The notes below the pieces were generated by a model. That model was not told the origin of the DNA and did no database searches. It worked only from the letters and a program-made list of their open reading frames with translations. This document shows positions 24,875 to 37,838 of a stretch of DNA of 44,977 bases, piece after piece. How positions within the stretch are numbered: the first letter of the stretch is position 1; the number at the start of each line of letters is the position of its first letter. Both the position numbers and the translations under genes were made by a program. The DNA comes from Conidiobolus incongruus B7586 (Eukaryota; Entomophthoromycota; Entomophthoromycetes; Entomophthorales; Conidiobolaceae), in assembly GCA_000697335.1 (NCBI GenBank), contig JNEM01016286.1:1-44977 (forward strand). Direction: 5' to 3'.

Positions 24875-27087
24875 ATGAAAATTTACGCTAAACAAGTTAC
24901 TCAACCTGAAAATGATCAAAAGACTGGAATTTATAGAAATACTAACTGTATTGATAAATTATTAAATTTACCTGAATATGAAGCTCATACGATTCCTGAA
25001 TTACTAGATAGAGGTTATATTATTTAAATTTTTTTAATAATTTTAAAACTTAATAACTAATACTATATAGCCGTAAAATCTCATGGTCAGTCTGATTACT
25101 TAGGAATAGGTCGATTTGATGAGACTACAGGTGAATTTGGAGGATATGAATTTGAAACTTATAGCGAAATATACGAAAAAGTACAAAAAGTTGCTTCTGG
25201 TTTATACAATTTATTTCAATTCCATGGTATATCGAAACAGCCTTTTAATTTCATAACTCTATTCTCAATCAATCGTCCGGAATGATTAGTTGCTGACTTG
25301 GCTGCTAGCTACCATAGTATAGTAACTGTGGGATTGTTCGAGACTTTTGGGTTGGATCCTATTGTGTATATACTAAATCAAATTCAATCGCCAATATTAA
25401 TCGCTTCCAAAAATAAAATTTCAACTATTTTATCCATTGCAAATCGTTTGAATGATCTCAAAATTATTGTTTGTATGGATTCTTTGGTCGATAGAAAAAA
25501 CCCTGGCACAGTTGATTATTCTCTCAACTGTTGGAATTCAACAATTGGAAAATTCCAATTAATCGATTTTGATGAACTCTTAATATTAGGGGATATTCAC
25601 AAATATCCTCATCATCTACCGAGTCCTGATGACATCGTGACCGTTTGCTATACTTCAGGTATTACTGGATTACCTAAAGGTGCGATGTTAACTCATAAAG
25701 CTTATCTTAGTTCTGGCTACTTTGTAAGAGAATATATGAAAGATTTTATTGGAAGTGATATGACTCATATCTCATATATGCCTCTATCTCATGCTTATGA
25801 GAGAATCACTCAATACGAAGTTATTCTTATAGGTGGAAAAGTTGGGTTTTATACTGGCGATGTTACTAGATTACTAGATGACATTCAATATTTACGCCCC
25901 ACAGGATTTCCATCTGTACCAAGATTATTAAATATAGCGAGGGATGGGATTGCAAACAAAACAATCTACATCTCAGGTCTAAAGGGAGTGCTGACCAACC
26001 GAGCAAATGATGCTAAAATGGCACACTATAGGAAAACCGGAGAGTTGACCCATCCTTTCTGGGATCGTTTTGTATTTTCCAAAGTGAAAAGAGTTTTGGG
26101 TGGCCAAGTAGCTTTCTTTGTGAGTGGCAGCGCTCCATTATCTAAAAATACAATTGAATTTCTTCAAACAAATTTTGGCTGTCCCATTTTTGAAGGCTAT
26201 GGCGCTACTGAGACTTCAGCAATCTGTAGTATTTCCCCAGTTGATACATCTGCAGTTGGTACCGTTGGAGCACCTTTAGTATTTAATGAAGTAAAATTAG
26301 TGAGTGTACCCGAAATGAATTATTTCGTAACAGATAAGCCATATCCAAGGGGTGAAATATTAATCAGAGGAGAAAATATTTTTAAAGGATATTATAAATT
26401 ACCAGAAAAGACCCAAGATGCAATTGACGAAAACGGGTGGTACCGATCTGGTGATATTGGACATATCGATGAAAGAGGGTTAATTACAATTACTGATCGT
26501 AAATCGAGCTTCTTTAAATTGAGTCAAGGTGAATTCATTACTTCAGAACGAGTTGAAAATGCTTTGTCAAAACACCCTGCTGTGCAATTAGCGTGGCTCA
26601 CTGGAATTCGAACTGAAAGCTCCACTGTTGCCGTGATTGTCCCTGATCCAGAAACATTTTTGTCATGGTGCAAAGCAAATATTCCTGAGCAAAATTTTTC
26701 TTCAATCAAAGCTGCATATTCCAATTCTCAAGTCAAGAATACTTTGTTGAATCAATTGAGGGGGAAATGTCTTGAAGCCAAAGTAGGAATGTAAGTGCCT
26801 AATATATGCATATGAAAATTATCTTTATAACAATATACTCATGCTTAAAATATTGTTACATTTAGACTTGAAATTCCGTCAAATATTTATATAGAATTCG
26901 AGCCATTCTCAATAGATAGAGGATTATTGACTCCAACGTAAATTAAAATTATCATTTTTAATTCTTATTTATTAACTGATATTTTAGTTCCAAGTTATGT
27001 CGATCTAAATTACAAAAGCATTATAAAGATATAATTCAAAAACTATATACTGTAGATGAAGATTCTAATATTCAATCAAAAATTTAA
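24875..27087 (+). CDS. Long-chain acyl-CoA synthetase (ACSL/FAA type) with an in-frame TGA
   Basis: ANL-family enzyme that adenylates a long-chain fatty acid and makes its CoA thioester. Exons: 24875-25013, 25071-26790, 26866-26937, 26988-27087, giving 677 codons including the stop. In that reading codon 118 is TGA (25283-25285), exactly where ACSLs have Trp in NRPEW. The segment 25227-25289 begins GT, ends AG and is 63 nt (21 codons). Splicing it out removes the TGA, keeps frame (HVADLAASY) and gives 655 aa, but deletes a conserved strand. Otherwise intact: P-loop-like YTSGITGLPKGAMLTH (about 240-255), YMPLSHAYERI, FPSVPRLLN, FVSGSAPLS, GYGATETSA (about 422), GWYRSGDIG, DRKSSFFKLSQGEFIT (K about 529) and C-terminal RGLLTPTSK restored across the last two introns. 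No membrane anchor is obvious. It is either functional after splicing, a recent pseudogene, or a sequence error. Localisation cannot be told. Confidence 0.9.
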
Positions 27088-28780
27088 TTGAATTATTTAA
27101 TTATAAGTGAACTTTTATGTATTTAACTCTCAACCGATCTTAGTTCAATAAGTTCCCACGCTGTTCGAATATCGCTAATAAATGATAAGATTTATAATTT
27201 TATAGACTATTTTCACGTGATCAATATGAAGATATAAATGTATAGTACAATAATGGATTATTTCATATTACGAAATGATTTTAGATTAAAATCTCATACA
27301 CATTTTTGAATACAAAAGTTAAATAACATTTATTGCATTTAATAAAAGAAAAAATTAAATTCATAAACACTAGTTGTAAAATTTTTATGACATTATGAAA
27401 ATGTCCAAAAATATTCTTATTAAAGAAAATTATCTCTTGTTTTAATTGTGCTTGACAATATGGACTTTGATTCATAATTAAATTAACCCAATCGAATATG
27501 ATAAATCAGATATAATTTGTGAATTTCAATTAGAAATAGTGTGGGTAGGATATTATTTTTGATTACTGTATAAAGAATTGAACTGTAAATTTGTTGTAAT
27601 GTTGATATTGGTGTAAAAATGTCATACTATGAATTTGATCTCCCATATTTGTCAAATTTTCTATTTATAAATATCTATTAAATACTTTTGTAAGTCTAAT
27701 TATAAAATGCTGATGATATATCAATGTTATATTCAGCAGGCTCTTTAGTGATAAAGGTAATATTTAATGATTTCCGAATGCGGTTTGTTATTTGATCTAT
27801 AGTATAGGTATCTTTCAATCATTTATTAAATCATAATAGTCATGATATATATATATATTATTGAAACATAATTTTTAATTGCTTTAGTATTTTATATATT
27901 TTCACTGATATTTAAATATTATTGAAATCCATCAATATTCTCAATAATTATTTTATATTTTTTTCTTTAAAACTTTCACTAAATCTAATAAATTTTTTTA
28001 TAATTACCACTGCTCATTATTGGTCTTAATAATGATGATTCCATAATAGTTTACAAGTATATAATACAAATTAAAAATCGGGTACTTTGAGATTTGATAT
28101 ATTTCGTGTCATTTCTCACAAAAAATAAACATATAAATCTAATATTGATGAATTGATGAATACTTTAAATAATCAATGAATTTGAATAACTAAGTGCTTT
28201 ATTTAAGTCTTACTTATTTGAAAGGCATAAATTGTCATTATTCCTTGGCAAATAGGCTCAACCTTCAATTACTCAAAAAATTTACTACCAGATCAATGTA
28301 TTAAATTTTGTCTATGAAACAATGATATTTTTATCAATAGTATTTTATTTTAAATTGAATGAAAATAGTCTAATAATGTTATTCAGAATAATGACAGTTG
28401 AAATATTATTAATTATAAACTACACTTCGCACAATATTTTAATTCATGAATTTATTCTCTAATCGATTTTCAGTTACATTAAATAAGTTGAATAAAAACA
28501 TAAGAATGAAATTTACAATTAACATTAATTTGAACAGTCGATGAGCTAAGTTTTAATAGAGCATAATATCAAAGTAATTTATATGAATATATAATATAAT
28601 ATACTATAAAGTCTATGGAAAGAATTGAGAAAAAAATTAATATTATAAAGTATATAAAAATTTTATTTTAATCCAAATTTGAAAATTATTATATTAATAC
28701 CAATTAGAAACTAAACTTTATTCACTCTTTATACTTGATTTTTCATGAAAATTTTGAATTTTTTATTTTCAACTAAAAAT
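27088..28780. other. AT-rich intergenic stretch downstream of the acyl-CoA synthetase
   Basis: 3' flank of the synthetase followed by AT-rich sequence with stops in all frames. No feature was recognised. Confidence 0.6.
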
Positions 28781-28787
28781 GAAAAAA

Positions 28788-29556
28788 GGATGAATAATTT
28801 GGATATTAAAGTATCCTTTTGATATATTAAGGGTATCTACATATGTTTTTGTACTAACTCATATTGGATTTTATGGCTATCAGAATATTTTGTTATTCTG
28901 ATTATAACTGTTTCAGCTATACTCGATTCGACTTTGATAGCAGAGAGTGATCAGTATGAAAAATAATATAAGTCATTATACTTTAAGCAAATTATACCTG
29001 AAATTAACTGAGAGTATTCTTGATTTGATCTTTGTTCAAATAATCATGTTACTAGGAACTTTTCTTGTAACTAAAAGTCATTATATTAATTAAATTCTGA
29101 AGTAATGGATTGTATCAACAAAATTGCTCAACCATCTCCAAGTGGATTAAAATTCGATGAAAAGTGTGAAATGTTCTACAATATTCAAAAAGGTATTGAT
29201 TGCGTTGTTCTAAGTTTTAATGGCTATAGCTTTTTCTAGTCAATATTCAAACACGAGTATTTGAATTGCTTTAAGTAATGCCAATCTCCTACCTAGAATT
29301 ATATATAGTATCTGTTTTGGAGCTTTTGTAGCTTCTCTAATATGGATCAAAAGCGAAGAAGAAAAGCTATAATTCATTGGAACTTGATCTTTCCAACTAG
29401 ACAAGGTCGTTTATTGGAACAGATTCGAAAGTAGCGTAACGAATAATTTAAAACAGTATTGGTATCATAAATACTTATCAAACGGCGAACATTTCAACAA
29501 ATTTTCAATTGTCGAATTCGGAGATAAGAGATTTTTTAGTAGTGAATAGGATAAAT
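28788..29556 (+). pseudogene. Decayed coding-like patch, possibly an ABC transporter (ABCD-like) remnant
   Basis: Several coding-like stretches follow one another but lie in different frames or are interrupted, and I cannot build an exon chain. In order: WILWLSEYFVILIITVSAIL followed by DSTLIAESDQYEK (about 28865-28965); MDCINKIAQPSPSGLKFDEK from 29105, ending near a GTATTG splice-like site; LLPRIIYSICFGAFVASLIW (about 29288-29346, hydrophobic), in frame after a TGA; then VVYWNRFESSVTNNLKQYWY and HKYLSNGEHFNKFSIVEFGD (about 29406-29530). The last pair loosely resembles the FRxxLTxxLxxxYLSNxxxYK stretch of subfamily-D ABC half-transporters, and the hydrophobic order fits. That family call is a weak inference. 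Composition is less AT-rich than the surroundings. Confidence 0.25.
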
Positions 29557-30689
29557 AATAAGATTCTCAATCTTGAAATTAACCCTAGAAGCACGCATAT
29601 TTTGCTTATTTTATTAAAATATTTGATTACTCCTAAAATATCAATTAAGGCTGTAGTATAAGCTTAATTATATCAATAATATTAGTATTATCATATATAT
29701 GAGTTTTAATTCTTGCATAGCAGCTAGGGCGCTACTATATCCTCTAAGTTTAACCAAACTTCAAAAAAAAAACTAAAAGTTACAATTTTGTTAGTAATTT
29801 ATTACACATGGTTTGCACTCGATAGCTAATGGCTTGGATAGGAGAGAGATTAAATGAAAAAAACTTTAAAGGTAAATACACCTATTTTCAGCCAATATAT
29901 CATATTAAATATATATAATATAGTTAATATTTAATTCGGGTTTTATATTAGCTATTTAAAATCTACTATTATATCATTTATGAGGGTAAAATACTATTTA
30001 ATATTCGATAATTTAAATAATTTTTAATTTGATTAAAAGCTAATTAATTAAATTATTCAATTTTCAATTACAGATTATTTTTAAATTGGATAAATATCAT
30101 ATTGTTATGATATAAAGAGCCACAAGCTCAAATGAACCAACCTATTCAACTTGGAATATTCCTTTTACTACCTAAGGAAATTTATATTTATTAAATCAAA
30201 AATTATAATTGTGACCCTATTATCATTCTATATCCTGAAACATCAAATTGGAAATTCATTGAAATACTTTTAAAAGATCAGTTCAAATGGATAGAGTATA
30301 GAGTACTGGGGAGTTTTTTATCATTTGTCATTTATACACAACTAATGTGATATAGAGTTAGAATTTCAAAAACTAATAAGATTTGGGAGATAAAATGCAT
30401 AATCAGATGAAGATATCTAGAAATAATAGTATTGATATTATTTAATCGAAGTTCAGAGATATTACTATATTACCAACCAGAACCTATCGACGTCACCAGC
30501 AATTCAATCAAGTACAAAATCTAAAAAATACTTTCTTATATTCTTTTGTTATAATTTTGATTGGATTAAGATTATAGCTTTGAGAGATATAGTAAATAAA
30601 ACGGTAAAATAGATTGAATAAAATAACTAATTTTGAATCCATTAAATAAATATATATTTACTATATTATTAATATAACAAGTTTATCAC
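29557..30689. other. Interval downstream of argininosuccinate synthase, with coding-like scraps
   Basis: Mostly AT-rich. Two short open stretches stand out: MAWIGERLNEKNFK ending at a GTAAAT splice-like site (about 29829-29872), and a frame of about 46 codons around 30211-30350 beginning CDPIIILYPETSNWKFIEIL. Neither joins to another exon convincingly. They may be further remnants of the patch to the left. Confidence 0.3.
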
Positions 30690-31916
30690 TTAATGTCCTA
30701 AGTGATTCCACTTTTTTAATCGAATGCTTTGAATCTTGATGAATCCTTCAGAGTCCTGGGGTGTGAAGGTACCATGTACATCCATAGAGCTTTCTTCTTG
30801 ATCGTAGAGCTTGGTTGTATTACTGAATCGTCCTTCAATAATTACATTTCCTTTATATAACTTCAAACGAACGGTACCTGTGACTCCCTTTTGTGAAGCA
30901 ATAAGTGAAGGCATCAAGACCTCACGCTCTGGAGAGAAGTAAAATCCTTGATATAAAATATCGCTAAACCTGGTTTTTATAGCGCGGTCCCTGAAATTTC
31001 TGATTTCCCTATCTAACGTCAAACCTTCAAGGTCGATATGAGCACGGCGCAAGATGGTGCCTCCAGGGCTTTCGTAGCAACCACGACTCTTGATTCCAAT
31101 AAATCTGTTTTCAACAATATCAATTCTGCCAATTCCATGAACTCGACCAAGGCGATTTAGCTCAATAAATAGGTCTAAGGAATCGGTGATCTCTGAGTTA
31201 GATCCATGATTGATTAATTTTGTGGGAAGACCATCAACGAATTCAAGACTAATATGTTCAGCTTGATTTGGTGCATTTTCAGGATCATTTGTCAACTTCC
31301 ACATATCAGCAGGTGGTGTGACATTGGGATCCTCAAGGATACCAGCTTCATAACTGATATGAAAGAGATTTTCATCTGTTGACCAAGGTTTGGAAGGAGT
31401 TTGACTTACTGGAATTCCCTTCTCACTTGCATATTTTAATAAATCGGCACGACCTTGGAAACGTTCACAGAATTCAGTCAAACGCCAGGGTGCGATGACT
31501 TGAATTTTAGGTTGAAGACCGTAGAATGCTAACTCAAAACGAACCTGGTCATTCCCCTTACCTGTACATCCGTGAGAGACATGTGTACAGTTTTCTTGGT
31601 TAGCAATTTCAATCTGAGCTCGAGCAATAATCGGACGAGCAAGGGAAGTTCCTAATAAATAGAGATCTTCGTAGACAGCATTTGCCTGAATGGCAGGAAA
31701 GATCAATTCTTCAACAAATTGTTTACGTAAATCGACGATATGAACTTTAGTAGCACCGATACCCAAAGCTTTTGTACGAGCAGCCTCAAAATCTTCTTCT
31801 TGGCCTACGTTGGCCATAAAAGCTTGCACTTCGTAACCTTGCTCGATCAACCAAGCTAAGATACACGAAGTATCTAAACCTCCTGAGTATGCTAACATTA
31901 CTTTACCTTTAGACAT
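30690..31916 (-). CDS. ARG1: Argininosuccinate synthase
   Basis: Catalyses ATP-dependent condensation of citrulline and aspartate to argininosuccinate, the penultimate step of arginine synthesis, in the cytosol. One exon, 408 aa, the usual length. The start is the only plausible ATG because MSKGKVMLAYSGGLDTSCIL places the ATP-pyrophosphatase motif (SGGLDTS) at residues 10-16. Other family blocks: LLGTSLARPIIARAQIEIA, SHGCTGKGNDQVRFE (citrulline/aspartate site), KPWSTDENLFHISYEAGILE, and GRVHGIGRIDIVENRFIGIK with SRGCYESPGGTIL. All are complete, so the enzyme should be active. It lacks introns, unlike most genes here, and has a higher GC content and ordinary TGG tryptophans. The upstream flank (31917 rightward) should hold its promoter; no general-control-type site was confirmed. 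Confidence 0.98.
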   Translation of the reverse strand: MSKGKVMLAYSGGLDTSCILAWLIEQGYEVQAFMANVGQEEDFEAARTKALGIGATKVHIVDLRKQFVEELIFPAIQANAVYEDLYLLGTSLARPIIARAQIEIANQENCTHVSHGCTGKGNDQVRFELAFYGLQPKIQVIAPWRLTEFCERFQGRADLLKYASEKGIPVSQTPSKPWSTDENLFHISYEAGILEDPNVTPPADMWKLTNDPENAPNQAEHISLEFVDGLPTKLINHGSNSEITDSLDLFIELNRLGRVHGIGRIDIVENRFIGIKSRGCYESPGGTILRRAHIDLEGLTLDREIRNFRDRAIKTRFSDILYQGFYFSPEREVLMPSLIASQKGVTGTVRLKLYKGNVIIEGRFSNTTKLYDQEESSMDVHGTFTPQDSEGFIKIQSIRLKKWNHLGH

Positions 31917-34368
31917 TTTTAATTTTTAGTTCTGATTGTTAATTAATACGAATTTAGCGATTGAAAAGATGTAATTTAATTGACTTTGAGTGAAATGTAA
32001 TTGATATTTATATCCATTATGCATTTATTAAATCAAATAGATATGAACCCTTGGTGACCCTATTTTAACTAATTTGGATTAATGATGAGTCATACCAATT
32101 CCATTGTAATTTTTCCAGTTGTTCTTATCCTTTTGTTTGAAAAATAATTAACAATGTAACACTATTAAACCACTTATACATATTAATAGATAAGATTATA
32201 CATATTTAATTGGAATGACTAATATATGAATATCGAGATTAAATTTAAGATAGGTATGTTATTTAAAAAATGATAAATATTCAAATTAATCAGTATTCCA
32301 GTACAAAAATTAAATTGATAATAATAATTTTATATAATAATACACTCAACTATGATATAATACGGGTATACTATATTGATGAATAGTATATAAGTCAATA
32401 ATTATCACTTATTAATTCTCTTTTTTACATCGTAACTGTCGACCTAAAATTAGCCTTTTCAATTCAATTTATCCGGAATTAATATTGAATTGTAATTGGA
32501 AATGAAATTTTTGTGAATTTTTTATAGTAATAATCAATCATACTAACATAACTTTTTGAACAAGTCTTTAGTACACTATAATAAAAACTAAGTATTCGAA
32601 GATTTTAAAATCTGATATAAATTTGAATATATTTGAATTAAAATGATATAATACTACTAGTAACTCTAGCATTTTATGATAAAAAAATCTTTTCTATATT
32701 GGAATAAATATACCATTGAGAGCATTAGAATATCCCTTTATTGTCCAAAACCTAATTATTAGAAATTTTATTTTTTTTATAATCAAATCGCTTATTATAA
32801 AAATTGAAAAACAATATTTTGAATATAATAATGCACTATATTTTCAAAATTAAAATAGGTTATTATATATGTGTTTATATCATCGATAAAATAACGAATG
32901 GCTTGATGACTGATTACCCAATCATTATCAAGGATTATAATTATATTGATTAGAGCTTCACCAATGTATATAAATTCATATTATAAGCACATTTTTCTTA
33001 CTTTAATAAATATAAAATAAAGTATTTATTAAATTTGTCAATCCCAATAAGTAAATTTTTGGAAACAAATATTATTCCCAATTAAGATATTCCTCTTTTG
33101 AAAATAGATTATTTTAATTTATAAAAATAAATTTTGATAAATAATGACTCATAATATCCTCTCAAATTATTAATTTAAAATTAATACAAATTCCAAAAAT
33201 TTTTAATATTAAAGTATAATATATTATAACTTACAACTTATATTTCAAAAAGTTATTTTAACAGTGTTAAAATTATAAGAATTGTATCTTTATTGAGTTA
33301 TTGATTGATTAGCAGGATATTATTTATAATATATTATTCATTAAATTTGTAAAACAACTATATTTTGACATATATTAATAAAAAATGCTAATCGTAGCAA
33401 TTGAATTTGTTATAGATATAAATTTTCTTATATTGATTTTAATAAAAAAATATATAATATAAGCGAATATAATTATAAAAGAAATTTATTTTAGAATTTA
33501 ATAAAATATTTATACAAATATCTTTTTATCTTTTTATATTTTTTGTAAATTTTATTTTTATTCACTTCCTTAATATATCAAATATAATTAATAAAATCAA
33601 AATTCAATCAATAATATTTATCATTTAAATGAATTTTAATGAATAAACAAATTAAACTATGTGGTAAATATTATTAATCATAATGACTATAATATATCAC
33701 CAATTCCAAAATTTTTTTATAATATCTAATTTTTATCCAATCAACTACAATCAATTCTAAAATTATAGTCCTCAAAAAATTTAGCATATTAATATAAGAT
33801 TAATTCATGACAACTTTAAAAAAAAGGATTAAATGGAATTTAATAAAACATTTATTGAAATGAGTCATATTAACCAAAAATTGATCTTAATTTACCTAAT
33901 TAGTGAAATCTAAGGTTTGGAATTCAAAATTTTCTCTTTAAGTTTAAAAAATTAACTTTTTTTTGAATTTGCGATTGAAAGTTTTGGTATATATCTTGTT
34001 AAGAAATAATTTAAAGTATATATTACATGGAAATAATTCATCATAGAAATAAGAATATTTGAGAGGTTTCTGAAATTTTATAAAAAGTGATAAAATTTAT
34101 TGTAATTATACAGTTTTATTGAATGATTTATATCTATATCTATTAAATATAAATAAATTTGGATATATTTTAAAAATTTATAGTTAAACAATATTATATA
34201 ATTAAATACATATATAATAATCGTGTACGGCAAAATATAATGGACTATAATAACTAAACCCAGTGAGATATGAAATGTTAAATATTAGATTTTTATCTTT
34301 CTTTTTTGTGTGATCAATTATTCAAAGGATTGAGGAGTATATATTACATACAAGCCACGCGGATTGAT
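31917..34368. other. AT-rich intergenic stretch
   Basis: Promoter side of argininosuccinate synthase, then very AT-rich sequence up to the 3' end of mitoferrin. No coding segment, RNA gene or repeat array was recognised. Confidence 0.6.
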
Positions 34369-35440
34369 TTAGGAAGAGGTGGCGGGGTTGGTTTCTTTCA
34401 AGAACCACTTGAAGTATTCATAAGCGGTCCAGCAGAGGGCGGTGGAGGGCATGTGAGACAAGATACGGGGTCCCATACCCTTGGAGAAGCCCTTCAAGCC
34501 TTCCTTCTTGTAAATAATCTTGGCAGCGTGGACTAATCCGCTGCATTGGCGAATTTCGGGATCGATGGAAGTACCACGAGTCTGAAGAAGAGTTTTGACC
34601 ACATCTAAAGGAGTCGTTATGGCGGCAGCCGGAGCACCAGCGACAGCACCGCTAAGACTGTGGTAGAAGGGATTATAATCACGCTTGGGATTGAAAATAT
34701 CTGAAGTAGCTTCATATGTCATGAATTGTATGGAAGTGAATGGGATGGTGATGGATAAAGTAGTGGGATATGAAATATAGAAAGCTTTAATTCCTTCTTT
34801 CTTCAAAATGGAGCTAGCACATTGGAAAATATTCGAATAAGTAGATCCGTGAACTTGCATTCTTTGTTTTACAACTATTAAAATTATGGTATAAGTAAAA
34901 TAGCTCCAAATATGCCAAATAAAATTTGCTTACCATCAAAAGGGTTCATAAAGGCATCACTGGCAATAGTAGAACAAGCACCTGCAAGACCTAAATAAAA
35001 ATTTAAGATCAATTTTTAAGCTGAAATGAGAAAATTTTTCTAATATTTACCTATTCCCAAGTGAGAATGTCCGTTAGAGTTAAAAATTTGTTTAGTTTGT
35101 TCGTAAGTAGCAAAGTAAATGGCGTGAGCGGGACCAGCACCCATGATAACGGAAGAAACACCTCTCCACAAAGATCTGAGACCTTCAGTAGAAGAAATTT
35201 TGGAAACGGCATTGATCATGCCGGTATAGGCAGCTTGAGGTGTTGGGTTAACAATTTGTAATCTGGTCTATATTTACATTAATTTCCTATTCCAAATATA
35301 AAAATATTAAAAATAAATACCTTAATACTATCGAAAGGATGCATCACAGCATGTTCCGTTATACCAGCCATAGCACCGGCAAAGAGTTGAGTGGCCAAAC
35401 TGGTGTTATCGGGCAAAGCTTCGTAATCAACTTCAGTCAT
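34369..35440 (-). CDS. Mitoferrin (Mrs3/Mrs4, SLC25A28/37-like) mitochondrial iron carrier
   Basis: A mitochondrial carrier of the inner membrane expected to import ferrous iron for heme and Fe-S synthesis. Four exons: 35440-35321, 35267-35051, 34990-34934, 34874-34369, giving 299 aa. All three carrier signatures are present: PFDSIK (35-40), PFDVVK (129-134, restored across the exon 3/4 junction) and PLDVVK (about 220-225). The mitoferrin flavour comes from GAMAGITEHAVMHPFDSIKT and GACSTIASDAFMNPFDVVKQ, which match the family's GxxAGIxEHxxMxPxD and MNPFD(V/T)(V/I)KQR blocks, plus HAIYFATYEQTK. It has no cleavable presequence, as usual for carriers. Codon use is relatively GC-rich in the last exon. 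The S-adenosylmethionine carrier is a less likely relative. Confidence 0.92.
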
Positions 35441-37838
35441 TATGAAACAAGTATTGTGTGTTGAAATGGATATGTGAGTATGCTAAATGAATTAAAGTGA
35501 AGCAATATTAATTGTATTAATCTAATCAAATAATTATCAATAGTTGATTATATCTGATAAAATATGATATTGTAATGTCTCTTAAGCTCAATATATACCT
35601 TTTCACTAAAAAAATTTTTATAGAAAAATATTATTTCTTCTCTTTTGATTTCAAAGCATGATGTGACAAATAAGAAATATCCTAGATGATGGCCAATGAT
35701 TGGATCACTCTTACCAATACTCCAATAATTCTACATCATTTGTATAAGGCATTTTACACACCAATTTTTTTTCTAAAGTGGAATAAATTTGAATCTGATA
35801 AGGTAATGGAAAAATTAGAAATTTAATCACATTTTAAAATTATTAATATATTACACTTGTACTCCCGATAAATATTAGCTAATATATATACTATTATATA
35901 TTGTCTTAATAAATATTAGTTTACCCTCTAAATTTCAAATCTTTATATATATATATATATATAATGAAATATTTGGAAAACAATGTATATATTCTCTATG
36001 GTTTATTAATAGACCAACTTATTTCCCATATCAATAGCACATAGTCAATAATTCAAATCAAATATTTAAAATATAGAAAACATATTATATTTTACAATGA
36101 TTTTTTCAATGTGTATGTATTATTGAATAAACTATTATAAAGTGATAATTTCACCTTTAAGTATCATGACATAATTAAAATATTCAATATTATTATCAAA
36201 ATTTGAATATGATAATGTAAACAAAATGATCACAAGCACAAGAATCCATGATTAATTATTACATTAAAAAGATAATCAAACTAATTTTATCAATTTTTAA
36301 TCACAATTTAATAACTAATGGAAAAAATTCATTTTATAGAACAAATAAACAATTCAACTCCATTTATCATATCAGATGTAAAAAATTAATCCGATTTTAC
36401 CCTAAATAATCTGATAACCAAAATTAGAAATATTAATTTTTTTTATCATTATATAAATTAAAATAATAAAATATAATATAATTAAAAAAATTTTTTAAAA
36501 GAATTATTATTAAAATAAATTTGTTTTTATATCTTTTTTTTGTTTTATTAATTTTAATTATTATTTTATATTTAAAAATAAATTTTTTTTTCAATTAATT
36601 GTTAATTAATTATTACCAAATTTGGCAATTTTTTTTCAATAATCAAAATAATTATAAAATTTTTAAATTTTTTTTTGCGAATAACAGTGAATTACCGATT
36701 AAATCACCGAAAACTAACGAGTTGGATAATTATAATTTATAAGTAGAACTTGGAATAATTTGATCATTAATATTACGATTGAGTAATGTTTAATTAAATA
36801 TATCTTATTATGGAATTTGGAAATAATTTAATCTTGTATGGTAATACTTATTGTTCTTAAAAAATTAAAATCTTATAAAAATAATCCAATATAATGTTTA
36901 AAATTAATTCAACTTCAATAAATATTATTATAAAATGAATTTTCAATGTAAATATAATAGTAATTATATAAAATTATTGTGATAATTTATATTAAAAAAT
37001 GTGAAAAATTAAAATTTATAGTTAAATATATTATATTAATTTAATCTTTTAGATTAGGTTTTTTTTAAAGTTTATAGAAATTTTAAAATTAAATAATGGG
37101 GTATATAATGATGTATATTAAAGTTACTTAATTAACCAATAAAATTAATAATTATTTCAGAAATAAAATTAGTATAATATAACTGTTAACTTTAGCATTT
37201 TAAAAAGATTTAATCGTGTTAAAAGTTATAATTATTAATTTTATTATGATATTTTATTTTTTTTAATTTTTGAATAGTTTAAAGTTATTGGAAATTATAT
37301 TTATGTGAAGTAACATGTTAGGGTTGCATCATTTTTTTACCTTTGCTATTCTTAAACATTTAAATAAACCATATTCAAGCAATGGATCATAGAGTATATA
37401 TTAGTAAGTTATTATACATACAAATGTGACTTAATATAATCTATCCATAAACTATCTATAATAATTAGGATCTTAAATTTTAAATTCAGTGTGATCAATG
37501 GTCACGAGTATATCTTATTTATTTCAGGGCCTAGACATATGCCAAATATTTAAGTTTCTCCATTATATATAATTGATAATTCTGATTAAATTAATCGAAG
37601 AAATAAAAGTATAAAGTATTGAGTATTATAAATGCTTTTAATAAAGTCAATTCTACATTTAGTGGGCTTATTTTAAAAATCTAACAAATCTATTCAATTA
37701 ATTATATTCAAGATAAAAATCTTTTTTATATATTAACGAAAATAAGAACCAATTTTAAATGATAAGTTCAAATAGTAAAATTTCAGTTAACAAATATATG
37801 TATATATTGTAATTCTAAACCCAATTTATTAAACAATT
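35441..37838. other. AT-rich intergenic stretch
   Basis: Promoter side of mitoferrin and 3' flank of the patatin-like lipase. A (TA)n run lies at about 35944-35963. Nothing coding was recognised; the segment at about 36400-37300 is almost pure A/T. Confidence 0.6.
35944..35963. repeat. (TA)n microsatellite
   Basis: Alternating TA run of about 20 bases. Confidence 0.85.

Noticed and set aside
25283-25285. Nuclear code with TGA read as Trp
   Set aside because: All other Trp codons checked (coatomer, MAF1, argininosuccinate synthase, BRCA2, lipase) are TGG, and TGA ends the lipase and Kelch genes at family-consistent places.
34306-35261. Plus-strand frames over the mitoferrin gene
   Set aside because: They are antisense shadows of the conserved carrier exons.
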